DNA from: Betaproteobacteria bacterium
Lineage (GTDB): Bacteria; Pseudomonadota; Gammaproteobacteria; Burkholderiales; Burkholderiaceae_C
Length of the DNA: 64,000 bases
Assembly: GCA_016704535.1 (NCBI GenBank)
Contig: JADIZZ010000019.1
Span: 124,001 to 188,000, forward strand
Direction: 5' to 3'
Below are positions 11,032 through 19,303 of this stretch, piece after piece. A program made the position numbers and the translations under genes. Within the stretch, counting starts at the first letter, position 1; every line of letters begins with the position of its first letter. The notes beneath the pieces are model-generated. The model made no database searches, had not been told where the DNA came from, and saw nothing but the letters and a program-made list of their open reading frames with translations.

Positions 11032-11508
11032 GTGCTGCAGTCGGTCAGTCTCTTTGCCTTTCTCTACCTCTTCTGGCTTCTGCTGTCGGGGTTCTTCACG
11101 GCCTTCCTGATGTCGGCGGGCGTGGGTTCGGCGCTGGCCGTGCTGTGGTTCGCGCGCCGCATGGACGTCGTCGACGCGGAAGGTCACCCCATCCACCTGG
11201 GCTGGCAGGTCTTGGCCTACTGGCCCTGGCTGGGCAAGGAGATCGTCAAGTCGGCCTGGGACGTGAGCCGCATCATCCTCGACCCCCGGTTGCCGATCAG
11301 CCCGACGCTGGTGCGTTTCAAGCCGGGCCAGCGCTCGGCGGTGGCCCTGGTGGTGCATGCCAACTCCATCACCCTGACGCCCGGCACCATCACCATCGAG
11401 GCCGGGCGCAACGAGTTCCTGGTGCACGGCCTCACGCGGGCCGGTGCGCTGGCCGTGGTGGACAGCGAGATGGACCGCCGCGTCACCGCTGCCGAGGGTC
11501 TGCGCTGA
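11032..11508 (+). CDS. mnhE: Mrp/Mnh-type cation:proton antiporter subunit E
   Basis: First gene of a ten-gene antiporter operon. The best start is GTG at 11032-11034 (VLQSVSLFAFLYLFWLLLSGFF); the upstream frame is open but unlike any MnhE. The product, about 158 residues, has two N-terminal membrane segments and then the soluble MnhE domain with LGWQVLAYWPWLGKEIVKSAWDV and TLTPGTITIE, the diagnostic MrpE/MbhA stretch. MnhE is a small membrane subunit of Na+(K+)/H+ antiporters and related hydrogenase complexes. The stop (TGA 11506-11508) overlaps the next ATG as TGATG, implying translational coupling. The ribosome-binding site is weak. Confidence 0.88.
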   Translation: MLQSVSLFAFLYLFWLLLSGFFTAFLMSAGVGSALAVLWFARRMDVVDAEGHPIHLGWQVLAYWPWLGKEIVKSAWDVSRIILDPRLPISPTLVRFKPGQRSAVALVVHANSITLTPGTITIEAGRNEFLVHGLTRAGALAVVDSEMDRRVTAAEGLR

Positions 11509-11798
11509 TGTTCGCCGCCGCCGCGCTGGCGCTGCTGGTGACGCTGGCACTGACGCTGCTGCGTGCCACGCTCGGGCCCACCGTGTTCGACCGTGCGCAG
11601 GCCGCCAACACCATCGGCACCATCGCGATGCTGCTGCTGGCGGTGCTGGGCTTCCTGTCCGGGCGGCCCGAGTTCCTGGACCTGGCCCTCACCTATGGGC
11701 TGCTCAACGTCATCGGCACGATCGCCGTGCTGAAGTTCTTCCGCCGCGGCAATCTCGGCGACCCGGGCGACGCCGACCCTGCGGAGCCGGTGCGATGA
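11508..11798 (+). CDS. mnhF: antiporter subunit F
   Basis: A 96-residue membrane protein with three predicted transmembrane helices. Recognisable MnhF/MrpF sequence includes LLRATLGPTVFDRAQAANTIG and LDLALTYGLLNVIGTIAVLKFF. It is a small hydrophobic subunit of the Mrp-like membrane complex, equivalent to MbhB in archaeal membrane-bound hydrogenases. The start ATG overlaps the mnhE stop by one base, and its stop overlaps the mnhG start (ATGA at 11795-11798). Confidence 0.9.
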   Translation: MFAAAALALLVTLALTLLRATLGPTVFDRAQAANTIGTIAMLLLAVLGFLSGRPEFLDLALTYGLLNVIGTIAVLKFFRRGNLGDPGDADPAEPVR

Positions 11799-12124
11799 CC
11801 CTCTGGCTGGACCTGGCCAGCTGGGCCTGCCTGGTGGCCGGCGGGGCTTTTTGCATCGTCGGCGCGGTGGGCATGCTGCGCATGCCCGACTTCTACACGC
11901 GAATGCACGCAGCCAGCGTGGTCGACACCCTGGGCGCAGGGCTGGTGCTGCTGGGCCTGCTGCTGCAGGCCGGGCCCACGTTGGTGGCCGTGAAGCTGCT
12001 CATGGTGGGCCTGCTGATCTTCTTTGGCAGCCCGACGGCCACGCACGCCCTGGCACGCGCCGCGCTTGCCAGAGGCCTGCAGCCGCAGCTGGCCGACGAG
12101 GACGACGCGCCATCGAAACGCTGA
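11795..12124 (+). CDS. mnhG: antiporter subunit G
   Basis: A 109-residue membrane protein with three predicted transmembrane helices. The MnhG/MrpG core GAVGMLRMPDFYTRMHAAS followed by DTLGAG is clear. It occupies the third position of the operon, as in E-F-G-ordered Mrp-like and Mbh clusters. The C-terminal tail (LQPQLADEDDAPSKR) is hydrophilic. It overlaps mnhF by four bases and its stop lies inside the beginning of the DUF4040 gene. Confidence 0.9.
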   Translation: MTLWLDLASWACLVAGGAFCIVGAVGMLRMPDFYTRMHAASVVDTLGAGLVLLGLLLQAGPTLVAVKLLMVGLLIFFGSPTATHALARAALARGLQPQLADEDDAPSKR

Positions 12125-12648
12125 TCATCAACGCGCTGCTGGTGATGATGGCCGTCACGGTGGTGGTCATCGCGCGCACGCGCAACCTTTTCGGTGTCAT
12201 CGTGCTGGGCGGCATCTACAGCTTCCTGATGGCCACCGTGCTCGTGGCGATGGACGCGGTGGACGTGGCCATGACCGAGGCCAGTGTGGGCGCTGGCATT
12301 TCCACCGTGCTGCTGCTGGGCGCGCTGGCGCTGTGCAAGAGCGAGGAAGCGCGGCCGCTGCAGCGCCCGTGGTGGCCGCTGGCGGTGTCGATGTCCGTCG
12401 GGGCGATGCTGGTCTACGGCAGCTTCGGGCTGCCGGAGTTCTCGGATCCGCAGGCCCCCATCCACCAGCACGTGGTGCCGCGCTACCTCAACGACATCAA
12501 GACCGAGGTCGACGTACCCAACGTCGTCACCGCGGTGCTGGCCAGCTACCGCGGCTACGACACCCTGGGCGAGACCACGGTGGTCTTCACCGCGGGCGCC
12601 GGCGTCATCGCCCTGCTGCGCCGCCGCAGGAAGGCGCGCAAGCCGTGA
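12121..12648 (+). CDS. DUF4040/MbhD-MbhE-like antiporter subunit (MrpA C-terminal equivalent)
   Basis: A membrane protein of about 175 residues equivalent to the C-terminal part of MrpA. Residues LFGVIVLGGIYSFLMATVLVAMDAVDVAMTEASVGAGISTVL are the MbhD/DUF4040 region. The following SFGLPEFSDPQAPIHQHVVPRYLN and YRGYDTLGETTVVF correspond to MbhE, so the two Mbh genes are fused here. The start is unclear because no ATG lies at the expected N-terminus. Homologs begin with a short M-E-x-L-I-like leader, which here reads from ATC at 12112; CTG at 12121 overlaps the mnhG stop as CTGA; GTG 12142 and ATG 12145 are later alternatives. The end overlaps mnhB as GTGA. Confidence 0.82.
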   Translation: MIINALLVMMAVTVVVIARTRNLFGVIVLGGIYSFLMATVLVAMDAVDVAMTEASVGAGISTVLLLGALALCKSEEARPLQRPWWPLAVSMSVGAMLVYGSFGLPEFSDPQAPIHQHVVPRYLNDIKTEVDVPNVVTAVLASYRGYDTLGETTVVFTAGAGVIALLRRRRKARKP

Positions 12649-13073
12649 AGAACGATCTGGTGCTGCGGGTGGTCGCCAAGCTGCTGATCCCCTTCATCCT
12701 GCTGTTCGCGCTGTACGTGCAGTTCCACGGCGACTTCGGTCCCGGCGGCGGCTTCCAGGCCGGGGTCATCCTGGCCGCGGCGGTGATCTTCTACGCGCTC
12801 ATCTACGGCCTGGCCGCGGCGCGCAAGGTGGTGCCCGAGCGCGTGGTGGAATCGATGATGGCCATCGGCGTGCTGGTCTACGCTGGCGTCGGCGTGGCCG
12901 GGCTGCTGCTGGGCGGCAACTTCCTCGACTACTTCGTGCTCGATCGCAACTCGGTGCTGGGCCAGCACCGGGGCATCTTCTGGGTCGAGGTCGGCGTGGC
13001 GACCACGGTGTCGGGCGTGATGCTGAAGATCTTCTACATGTTCTCCGACCGCGGTCACGTGGACGACGAATGA
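12645..13073 (+). CDS. mnhB: antiporter subunit B (MnhB domain)
   Basis: A 142-residue membrane protein. Starts at GTG 12645 (VKNDLVLRVVAKLLIPFILLFALYVQFHGDFGPGGGFQAG), the diagnostic MnhB/MrpB/MbhF signature HGDFGPGGGFQAG. Four transmembrane helices are expected. It overlaps both neighbours by four bases (GTGA at 12645-12648 and ATGA at 13070-13073). Homologous to the MrpB subunit, which sits beside the MrpA C-terminal module in known structures, consistent with its place after the DUF4040 gene. Confidence 0.9.
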   Translation: MKNDLVLRVVAKLLIPFILLFALYVQFHGDFGPGGGFQAGVILAAAVIFYALIYGLAAARKVVPERVVESMMAIGVLVYAGVGVAGLLLGGNFLDYFVLDRNSVLGQHRGIFWVEVGVATTVSGVMLKIFYMFSDRGHVDDE

Positions 13074-13462
13074 CCGGCAGCGGCTCGGGCGCCTCGCTGG
13101 GCAGCCACTTCGCCTACTTCATCACCATCTTCCTGATGGTGGCCGGGCTGTTCATCGTCATCGCGCGCAACAACCTCATCAAGAAGCTGGTCGGGCTGGG
13201 CATCTTCCAGACTTCGGTCTACCTGCTCTACATCGCGCCGGGCAAGCTGGTGGGCGGCACTGCGCCCATCCTCAGTGATGCCTTCACCGTCTACTCGAAC
13301 CCGCTGCCGCACGTGCTGATCCTCACCGCCATCGTCGTCGGCGTGGCCACGCTGGCGCTGGGGCTGGCGCTCGTGGTGCGCATCCGCGAGGCCTACGGCA
13401 GCATCGAGGAGGACGAGATCCTGGACCTCGACGAGAAGCCCGAGTCGGTGTCTGCCCGATGA
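13070..13462 (+). CDS. mnhC: antiporter subunit C (NuoK-like)
   Basis: A 130-residue NuoK/MnhC-like subunit with three transmembrane helices. Typical sequence elements are RNNLIKKLVGLGIFQTSVYLLYI and PHVLILTAIVVGVATLALGLALVVRI, the MnhC/MbhG core. A short acidic tail (EEDEILDLDEKPE) faces the cytoplasm. NuoK-type subunits carry membrane Glu residues in the proton path of complex I and Mrp. It overlaps the next gene as ATGA at 13459-13462. Confidence 0.9.
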   Translation: MTGSGSGASLGSHFAYFITIFLMVAGLFIVIARNNLIKKLVGLGIFQTSVYLLYIAPGKLVGGTAPILSDAFTVYSNPLPHVLILTAIVVGVATLALGLALVVRIREAYGSIEEDEILDLDEKPESVSAR

Positions 13463-14937
13463 GCGTGATGGCGCATCTGCCTGCGCTGCAGGTTGTCGTG
13501 CCCTTGATGGCCGCGCCGCTGACGGTGCTGCTGCGCCAGCGCAGCCTGGCCTTCGCGGTGGCGCTGGCGGCCAGCTGGACGGCGCTCGCGATCTCCATGC
13601 TGCTTTGGTTGCAGGTCGAAGCGGGCGGCACCATTTCCTACGCCATCGGGAACTGGCCGCCGCCCTGGGGCATCGAGTACCGCGTCGATCGGCTGAGCGC
13701 CTTCATGCTGGTGCTGGTGGCCGGCCTGGCGGCGGTGGTGCTGCCCTACAGCCGCGCCAGCATCGAGGCCGAGGTGCCGCGCGAGCAGCACTACCTCTTC
13801 TACACGATGTTCGTGCTGTGCCTCACCGGCCTGCTGGGCATGGCCATCACCGGCGACGCCTTCAACATCTTCGTCTTCCTCGAGATCTCGTCGCTGTCGA
13901 CCTACGTGCTCATCGCGCTGGGCAGGGACCGCCGCGCGCTGCTGGCGTCCTACCAGTACCTGGTGATGGGCACCATCGGCGCCACCTTCTTCGTCATCGG
14001 CATCGGCTTGCTCTACCTGATGACGGGCACCTTGAACCTCGCCGACATGGGCCGTCGCCTGGCCCTCGTGGACAACCCGCGTCCGGTGCTGGTCGCGCTG
14101 GCCTTCCTGACGGTGGGCCTGTCGCTGAAGCTGGCGCTCTTTCCGCTGCACCAGTGGCTGCCCAACGCCTACACCTACGCGCCCACCGCGGTGACGGCGT
14201 TTCTCTCGGGTACGGCCACCAAGGTGGCGGTGTACGTGTTGATCCGCTTCTACTACTCGGTCTTCAGCGAGTCGCAGGCCTTCGGCATCGTGCCCACCGA
14301 GCAGATGCTGCTCATCCTGGGGCTGGTGGGGGCCTTCGCGGCGTCCATCATCGCCGTCTTCCAGACCGACCTCAAGCGCCTGTTCGCCTATTCCAGCGTG
14401 GCGCAGATCGGCTACATCGTGCTCGGCCTGTCCTTCCACTCGGTGAATGGCCTCACGGCCTCCATCGTGCACCTGGCGATGCATGGTCTGGCCAAGGCCG
14501 GTGTCTTCATGCTGCTGGGCGGCGTGGCGCTGGTGATGGGGGGCACCACGCTGGCGCGGGTGCAGGGCCTGGGCTTCCGCATGCCCTTCACCAGCCTGGG
14601 CATCGTGATCTGCGGCCTGTCGCTGGTGGGCGTGCCGGGCACCGCCGGCTTCATCAGCAAGTGGCACCTCATCCTGGCGGCACTGGAACGCGGGCAGTGG
14701 TGGCTGGTCTTCCTGATCGTCGCTTCGTCGCTCATCGCCGCGGCCTATGTCTGGCGTTTCATCGAGGCCGCCTACTTCCGCGAGCCACGCAGGGACATCG
14801 GCGACGGGCGTGTGCCCTGGTCGATGGCGCTGCCGGCCGGGCTGCTGGTGGCGGCTTCGGTGGCGTTCGGCGTCTACAGCTCGGTGGTGCTGTCTTCGGC
14901 CAGCGCCGCGGCGCAGATGCTGCTGGGGGCGCGCTGA
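13459..14937 (+). CDS. mnhD: ND-type antiporter subunit D, copy 1
   Basis: A 492-residue polytopic membrane protein of the proton-conducting NuoL/M/N-MrpD family (Proton_antipo_M). About 14 transmembrane segments are expected. Visible family landmarks are FLEISSLSTYVLIALG (the helix-5 Glu), LKLALFPLHQWLPNAYTYAPT (key Lys and His) and LKRLFAYSSVAQIGYIVLG (helix 10). This is the first of three such subunits in the operon and the closest in context to canonical MnhD because it follows mnhC directly. The stop overlaps the next ATG as TGATG. Confidence 0.9.
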   Translation: MSVMAHLPALQVVVPLMAAPLTVLLRQRSLAFAVALAASWTALAISMLLWLQVEAGGTISYAIGNWPPPWGIEYRVDRLSAFMLVLVAGLAAVVLPYSRASIEAEVPREQHYLFYTMFVLCLTGLLGMAITGDAFNIFVFLEISSLSTYVLIALGRDRRALLASYQYLVMGTIGATFFVIGIGLLYLMTGTLNLADMGRRLALVDNPRPVLVALAFLTVGLSLKLALFPLHQWLPNAYTYAPTAVTAFLSGTATKVAVYVLIRFYYSVFSESQAFGIVPTEQMLLILGLVGAFAASIIAVFQTDLKRLFAYSSVAQIGYIVLGLSFHSVNGLTASIVHLAMHGLAKAGVFMLLGGVALVMGGTTLARVQGLGFRMPFTSLGIVICGLSLVGVPGTAGFISKWHLILAALERGQWWLVFLIVASSLIAAAYVWRFIEAAYFREPRRDIGDGRVPWSMALPAGLLVAASVAFGVYSSVVLSSASAAAQMLLGAR

Positions 14938-16421
14938 TGCCCTTCGCGCCGGCCGAACTGGTGCTCGCGGCGATGGCCGTGCCAACGCTGGGTGCGGCAC
15001 TGATCTGGCAGGCCGGCCGCGTGCCCAACCTGCGCGAGGCCGTCACGCTCACCACCGCGGTGCTGTTGCTGGCCGTGGTGCTGGCGCTGTTGCCCACGGT
15101 GCTGGCCGGCGGGCGGCCGGCGCTGACGCTGTTCACCGTGATGCCCGGGCTGCAGATCGCCTTCGAGGTCGAGCCGCTGGGCATGCTGTTCGCCCTCATC
15201 GCGTCGGGGCTGTGGATCGTCAATTCGCTGTACTCCATCGGCTACATGCGCGGCAACCGCGAGAAGCACCAGACGCGCTTCTACATCTGCTTCGCGCTGG
15301 CGCTGGCCGCCACGATGGGCGTGGCCTTCGCCGGCAACCTGTTCACGCTGTTCCTGGCCTACGAGGTGCTGACGCTCATCACCTACCCGCTGGTCACGCA
15401 CGCCGGCACCGACAAGGCGCGTGCCGGCGGCCGCGTCTACCTCGGCTTCCTGATGGGCACCTCGGTGGCCTTCCTGTTGCCGGCGCTGGTTTTCATCTGG
15501 TTCATCGCCGGCACCACCGATTTCACGCCCGGCGGCATCCTCGAAGGCAAGCTGGGCCACAACGGCACGGCGGCGCTGCTGGTGCTGTGCATGTTCGGCA
15601 TCGGGAAGGCGGCACTGATGCCCTTCCACCGCTGGCTGCCGGCGGCGATGGTGGCGCCGACGCCGGTGTCGGCGCTGCTGCACGCGGTGGCCGTGGTGAA
15701 GGCGGGTGTGTTCACCGTGGTCAAGGTCATCGTCTACATCTTCGGCACCGACAACCTGGCCGGTGCCGGCCTGGGCGGGTCGGCCGACTGGCTGGCGGTG
15801 GTCGCCGGCTTCACCATCGTCGCGGCCTCGGTGGTGGCGCTGGGCGCCGACAACCTGAAGCGCCGCCTGGCCTATTCCACCGTCAGCCAGCTGTCCTACG
15901 TGGTGATGGCGGCGGCGCTGCTGGCGCCGCTGTCGATCATCGGCGCGGTGATGCACATTGCCGCGCACGCGGTGGGCAAGATCACGCTCTTCTTCGCCGC
16001 CGGCGCCATCTACACCGCGGCGCACAAGACCGAGGTCAGCCAACTCGACGGCATCGGGCGGCGCATGCCCATCACGATGGGCGCCTTCGCGATTGCCGCG
16101 CTGTCGATGATCGGTCTGCCGCCGGCGGTGGGTTTCATCTCGAAGTGGTACATGCTGTCGGGCGCGATGGCCGCGCAGCAGTGGTTGGGCGTGGCGGTGA
16201 TCGTGGTCAGCACGCTGCTGAATGCCGGCTACTTCCTGCCCATCGTCTACCGCGCGTTTTTTGTCCCGCCCGCCGCGGCGCACGGCCATGACGATCACCC
16301 GCATGGCGAAGCGCCGTGGCCGATGGTGCTCGCGCTGTCGCTCACTGCCGGCGCCACGCTGCTGCTGTTTTTCCTGCCCGACGTGCCGCTGGCGCTGGCG
16401 CGCCAACTGGTCGGCAGCTGA
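14937..16421 (+). CDS. ND-type antiporter subunit, copy 2 (NuoL/M-like)
   Basis: A 494-residue polytopic membrane protein of the same family. Starts at ATG 14937, one base into the previous stop. Landmarks are MRGNREKHQTRFYICFALALAATMGVAF, FLAYEVLTLITYPLVTH (helix-5 Glu), GKAALMPFHRWLPAAMVAPTPVSALLHAVAVVKAG and DNLKRRLAYSTVSQLSYVV. The AMVAPTPVSALLHA stretch is typical of NuoL/MrpA-type rather than MrpD-type subunits, so this may do the job of the N-terminal ND5-like half of MrpA. A His/Asp-rich loop (AHGHDDHPHGE) precedes the last helices and might bind metal. Confidence 0.88.
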   Translation: MPFAPAELVLAAMAVPTLGAALIWQAGRVPNLREAVTLTTAVLLLAVVLALLPTVLAGGRPALTLFTVMPGLQIAFEVEPLGMLFALIASGLWIVNSLYSIGYMRGNREKHQTRFYICFALALAATMGVAFAGNLFTLFLAYEVLTLITYPLVTHAGTDKARAGGRVYLGFLMGTSVAFLLPALVFIWFIAGTTDFTPGGILEGKLGHNGTAALLVLCMFGIGKAALMPFHRWLPAAMVAPTPVSALLHAVAVVKAGVFTVVKVIVYIFGTDNLAGAGLGGSADWLAVVAGFTIVAASVVALGADNLKRRLAYSTVSQLSYVVMAAALLAPLSIIGAVMHIAAHAVGKITLFFAAGAIYTAAHKTEVSQLDGIGRRMPITMGAFAIAALSMIGLPPAVGFISKWYMLSGAMAAQQWLGVAVIVVSTLLNAGYFLPIVYRAFFVPPAAAHGHDDHPHGEAPWPMVLALSLTAGATLLLFFLPDVPLALARQLVGS

Positions 16422-16433
16422 GGAGCTTTCGAC

Positions 16434-16703
16434 ATGCCCGATCTGCCGCCGCCTCCGCCCTCCCATTGGCTCGACCACCCTCAGAACGTGAAGCGCCTGT
16501 GGCGCGGCTTTCTCGCCGTGCTGGTGCTGACCGTCGCCGCCGAATTCGTGCTGGCACTGCACCCGCACTTCGGCATCGACGGCCTGTTCGGTTTCCACGC
16601 TGCCTTCGGCTTCCTTGCCTGCGCCGCGATGATCCTCGTAGCCAAGGGCCTGGCGCTCTGGCTCAAGCGCCCGGACACCTACTACGGCCGCCGCGATGAC
16701 TGA
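16434..16703 (+). CDS. small two-helix membrane protein in the antiporter operon
   Basis: An 89-residue protein with a proline-rich N-terminus (PDLPPPPPSHWLDHPQN), then two hydrophobic segments (LWRGFLAVLVLTVAAEFVLAL and AAFGFLACAAMILVAKGLALWL) and a charged tail. A ribosome-binding site (GAGG) lies a few bases before the ATG. It overlaps the next gene by eight bases. I do not recognise a named family; its position between ND subunits suggests an accessory membrane subunit of the complex. Confidence 0.75.
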   Translation: MPDLPPPPPSHWLDHPQNVKRLWRGFLAVLVLTVAAEFVLALHPHFGIDGLFGFHAAFGFLACAAMILVAKGLALWLKRPDTYYGRRDD

Positions 16704-18381
16704 CACCGTGCTGCACCCCGGCCTGATGCTCATCGCGGGCGCGCTGCTGCTGCCGTGGCTGCGTGGCGCGGCGCGCGCGGTGGCGGTGGTCGCGCTGCCG
16801 CTGGTGGTGCTGGCTCTGGTGTGGCAGGTGCCCGATGGCCCGGTGTGGCAGCTGAGCTTCCTGGAGCACACGCTCACGCCGATGCAGGGCGACAAGCTGT
16901 CGCGCCTGTTTGCCACCATCTTTGCGCTGATGGCCGCCGGCGGGGGCCTCTTCGCGCTCGGGCAGAAGAGCCGCGTCGAGGTGCCTGCAGCCTTCGTCTA
17001 TGCCGGCTCAGCCATCAGCGTGGCGCTGGCCGGTGACCTGATCACGGTGTTCGTGTTCCTGGAACTGATGGCCGTGAGTTCGACGCTGGTGCTGTGGAGC
17101 CAGGGAGAAGCGGGTGCTTATCGCGCTGCACGCCGCTACGTGATGGTGCACCTGCTGGGTGGGGTGGTGCTGTTCGCAGGCGTCACCGGCCACGTCGTGC
17201 AGACCGGCGACGTGGCCTTCACGCGCATGGCGCTCGACTCGCCCGCGCACTGGCTGATCCTGATCGGCTTCCTGATCAACGCCGGCGCGCCGCCGCTGTC
17301 GGCCTGGTTGCCCGACGCCTACCCGGAAGCGTCGTGGAGCGGCACCGTGTTCCTCTCGGCCTTCACCACCAAGACGGCGGTCTATTCATTGATCCGTGGT
17401 TTCCCGGGCACCGAGCTGCTGATCTGGGTGGGCCTCTTCATGGTGTTCTACGGCATCGTCTACGCGCTGCTGGAAAACGACATGCGGCGCATCCTGGCGT
17501 ATTCGATCGTCAACCAGGTCGGCTTCATGATCGTCGGCATCGGCATCGGCACCGAGATGGCGCTGAACGGCGCTGCTGCGCACGCCTTCACGCACATCAT
17601 CTACAAGGCGCTGTTGCTGATGTCGGCCGGCTCGGTGTTGCTGATGACGAACCGGCGCAAGTGCTCGGAACTGGGCGGGCTCTTCCACAGCATGCCGCTG
17701 ACGACCGTCTGCGGCACCATCGGTGCGTTGGCCATCTCGTCCTTCCCGCTGACCTCGGGCTTCGTCTCGAAGTCCATGGTCTCGCAGGCCGCTGCCGACG
17801 GCCACCTGCTGTGGGTGTGGCTGGCCCTCACCGCGGCATCGGCGGGCGTCTTCCTGCACGCCGGCATCAAGTTCCCGTGGTTCGTGTTCTTCCAGAAGGA
17901 TTCGGGCCTGCGCCCGGCCGAGCCGCCAGCGCCGATGCGCTGGGCGATGGTCTTCTTCGCCTTCCTTTGCATCGCCATCGGCGTGTGGACCGAGCCGCTC
18001 TACGCGCTGCTGCCCTATGCCGTGAACTACGTGCCCTACACGGCCGCCCACGTGCTGACGCAAGTGCAACTGCTGCTGTTCTCGGGCCTGGCCTTCTTCG
18101 TGATGCTGCCCTGGCTGAAGCGCACGCTGACCATCACGCTCGACACCGACTGGCTGTGGCGCCGCGCCGGCCCGGCGCTGTGGCAGGGCCTGCGCATGGC
18201 GTACACCAGTGCGCGCGCCGGCGTCGGCCGGCCGTTGAAGGCGCTTGGTCAAGGCGTGCTGGAGGCCGTGGAGCGAACCCACGGCCAGGAAGGCCGGCTG
18301 GCGCGCACCTGGGCCACGCGCTCGATGGCGCTGTGGGTGATGGTGCTTCTGCTGGGCTACCTGCTGCTCTACTACCTCTGA
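16696..18381 (+). CDS. ND-type antiporter subunit, copy 3
   Basis: A 561-residue polytopic membrane protein of the NuoL/M/N family with a longer C-terminus. Landmarks are VFVFLELMAVSSTLVLWSQ (helix-5 Glu), FLINAGAPPLSAWLPDAYPEASWSGTVFLSAFTTKTAVY, and DMRRILAYSIVNQVGFMIVG. The C-terminal region includes TITLDTDWLWRR and a final hydrophobic helix, typical of the MrpD-like proteins that accompany small Mrp-type operons in proteobacteria. It is the last gene of the operon; only a degenerate minus-strand gene follows. Together the three ND-type subunits offer three putative proton/cation channels. Confidence 0.88.
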   Translation: MTDTVLHPGLMLIAGALLLPWLRGAARAVAVVALPLVVLALVWQVPDGPVWQLSFLEHTLTPMQGDKLSRLFATIFALMAAGGGLFALGQKSRVEVPAAFVYAGSAISVALAGDLITVFVFLELMAVSSTLVLWSQGEAGAYRAARRYVMVHLLGGVVLFAGVTGHVVQTGDVAFTRMALDSPAHWLILIGFLINAGAPPLSAWLPDAYPEASWSGTVFLSAFTTKTAVYSLIRGFPGTELLIWVGLFMVFYGIVYALLENDMRRILAYSIVNQVGFMIVGIGIGTEMALNGAAAHAFTHIIYKALLLMSAGSVLLMTNRRKCSELGGLFHSMPLTTVCGTIGALAISSFPLTSGFVSKSMVSQAAADGHLLWVWLALTAASAGVFLHAGIKFPWFVFFQKDSGLRPAEPPAPMRWAMVFFAFLCIAIGVWTEPLYALLPYAVNYVPYTAAHVLTQVQLLLFSGLAFFVMLPWLKRTLTITLDTDWLWRRAGPALWQGLRMAYTSARAGVGRPLKALGQGVLEAVERTHGQEGRLARTWATRSMALWVMVLLLGYLLLYYL

Positions 18382-18400
18382 AGGCGCGGGCGCTTCACCT

Positions 18401-18670
18401 TCAGGCCGCCGCGGCGCCCAGCGCTGGCTTGCCCGCCGCGCCGGGCTTGTCCTGCTCGAAGGCGAAGCCTGGCCGTGCCACCTGCTCCAGGAAGCCCTTC
18501 AGCAGCGCCGGCATGTCGCCCATCCACAACGGGAAGAGCAGCACCAGATGCTGCGCCCACAGGATGTCCTGTTGTGCGGTGACCAGCGTCGGCGGCAGGG
18601 GCGTGTGGTGCCAGTCGTGCTGCGAACGCAGGAGCGGGAAGTCAAGCTGCGCCACCCCGGTGCGACGCAC
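18401..18670 (-). pseudogene. truncated NAD(P)H-dependent flavodoxin-fold oxidoreductase remnant
   Basis: An 89-codon minus-strand fragment. Its middle, LDFPLLRSQ, AQQDILWAQHLVLLFPLWMGDMPALLKGFLEQVARPGFAF, is an unmistakable internal piece of the KefF/MdaB/YabF-type NAD(P)H:quinone oxidoreductase family (about 190 residues). The N-terminal FMN-binding start (the 'xxxNGHP' strand) and the whole C-terminal third are missing; the frame ends in an unrelated Ala-rich tail (GKPALGAAAA). It is best read as a decayed gene, not a functional small protein. Confidence 0.75.
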
Positions 18671-18685
18671 GTCGTGGCTGTCGGC

Positions 18686-19303
18686 CTACTTCGTCACGCC
18701 CCAGAGTTGCTGCAGCCGTGCGTCGCGGCCGCAGGATGCGCGGTAGTAGGCGTAGCGCACCGGGTTCTTCTTGTAGTAGTCCTGGTGGTAATCCTCCGCG
18801 GGGTAGAAGGCGCTGGCGCTCTCGATCGTGGTGACGATGGGCTCCTTGAAGGGCTTGTTCTTGTCCAGCGCCACCAGCGAGGCCTTGGCGGCCGCGGCCT
18901 GCGCCGCGTCGTGGGTGTAGATCACCGTGCGGTAGGGGCTGCCGGTGTCGCAGAACTGGCGGTCCCGGGTGGTGGGGTCGATGCTGCGCCAGTACTTGGA
19001 CAGCAGCGTCTCGTAGCTGACCTTCGCCGGGTCGAACACGATGCGCACCACCTCGGCGTGGCCGGTGCGCTTCGCCGAGACTTGCTCGTAGGTCGGGTTG
19101 GCGACCGTGCCGCCCGTATAGCCCGAGGTCGTGGACAGCACGCCGGGCAGCTTGTCGAAGTCGGCCTCGACGCACCAGAAACAGCCGCCGGCGAAGGTGG
19201 CCACGGCCGTGGCGGCGGGTGCAGCGGCGGCGCTGGGTGTCTGCGCCATGGCCGCCGAGGCCAGCCCGGCGAGCAGCAATGCAATGAAGCCGGGCCGCGT
19301 CAT
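18686..19303 (-). CDS. msrA: exported peptide-methionine (S)-S-oxide reductase MsrA
   Basis: A 205-residue repair enzyme that reduces the S-epimer of methionine sulfoxide in oxidised proteins. The catalytic motif GGCFWCVEADFDKLPGV is complete, with GTGHAEVV and YHQDYYKKNP typical of MsrA. The N-terminus, MTRPGFIALLLAGLASAAMA, is a Sec signal peptide, so the enzyme should act in the periplasm rather than the cytosol. Start is ATG at 19301-19303, overlapping the msrB stop as ATGA; the longer upstream frame is msrB shadow. Coupled with exported MsrB, it forms a stereochemically complete envelope repair pair. Confidence 0.93.
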   Translation of the reverse strand: MTRPGFIALLLAGLASAAMAQTPSAAAAPAATAVATFAGGCFWCVEADFDKLPGVLSTTSGYTGGTVANPTYEQVSAKRTGHAEVVRIVFDPAKVSYETLLSKYWRSIDPTTRDRQFCDTGSPYRTVIYTHDAAQAAAAKASLVALDKNKPFKEPIVTTIESASAFYPAEDYHQDYYKKNPVRYAYYRASCGRDARLQQLWGVTK

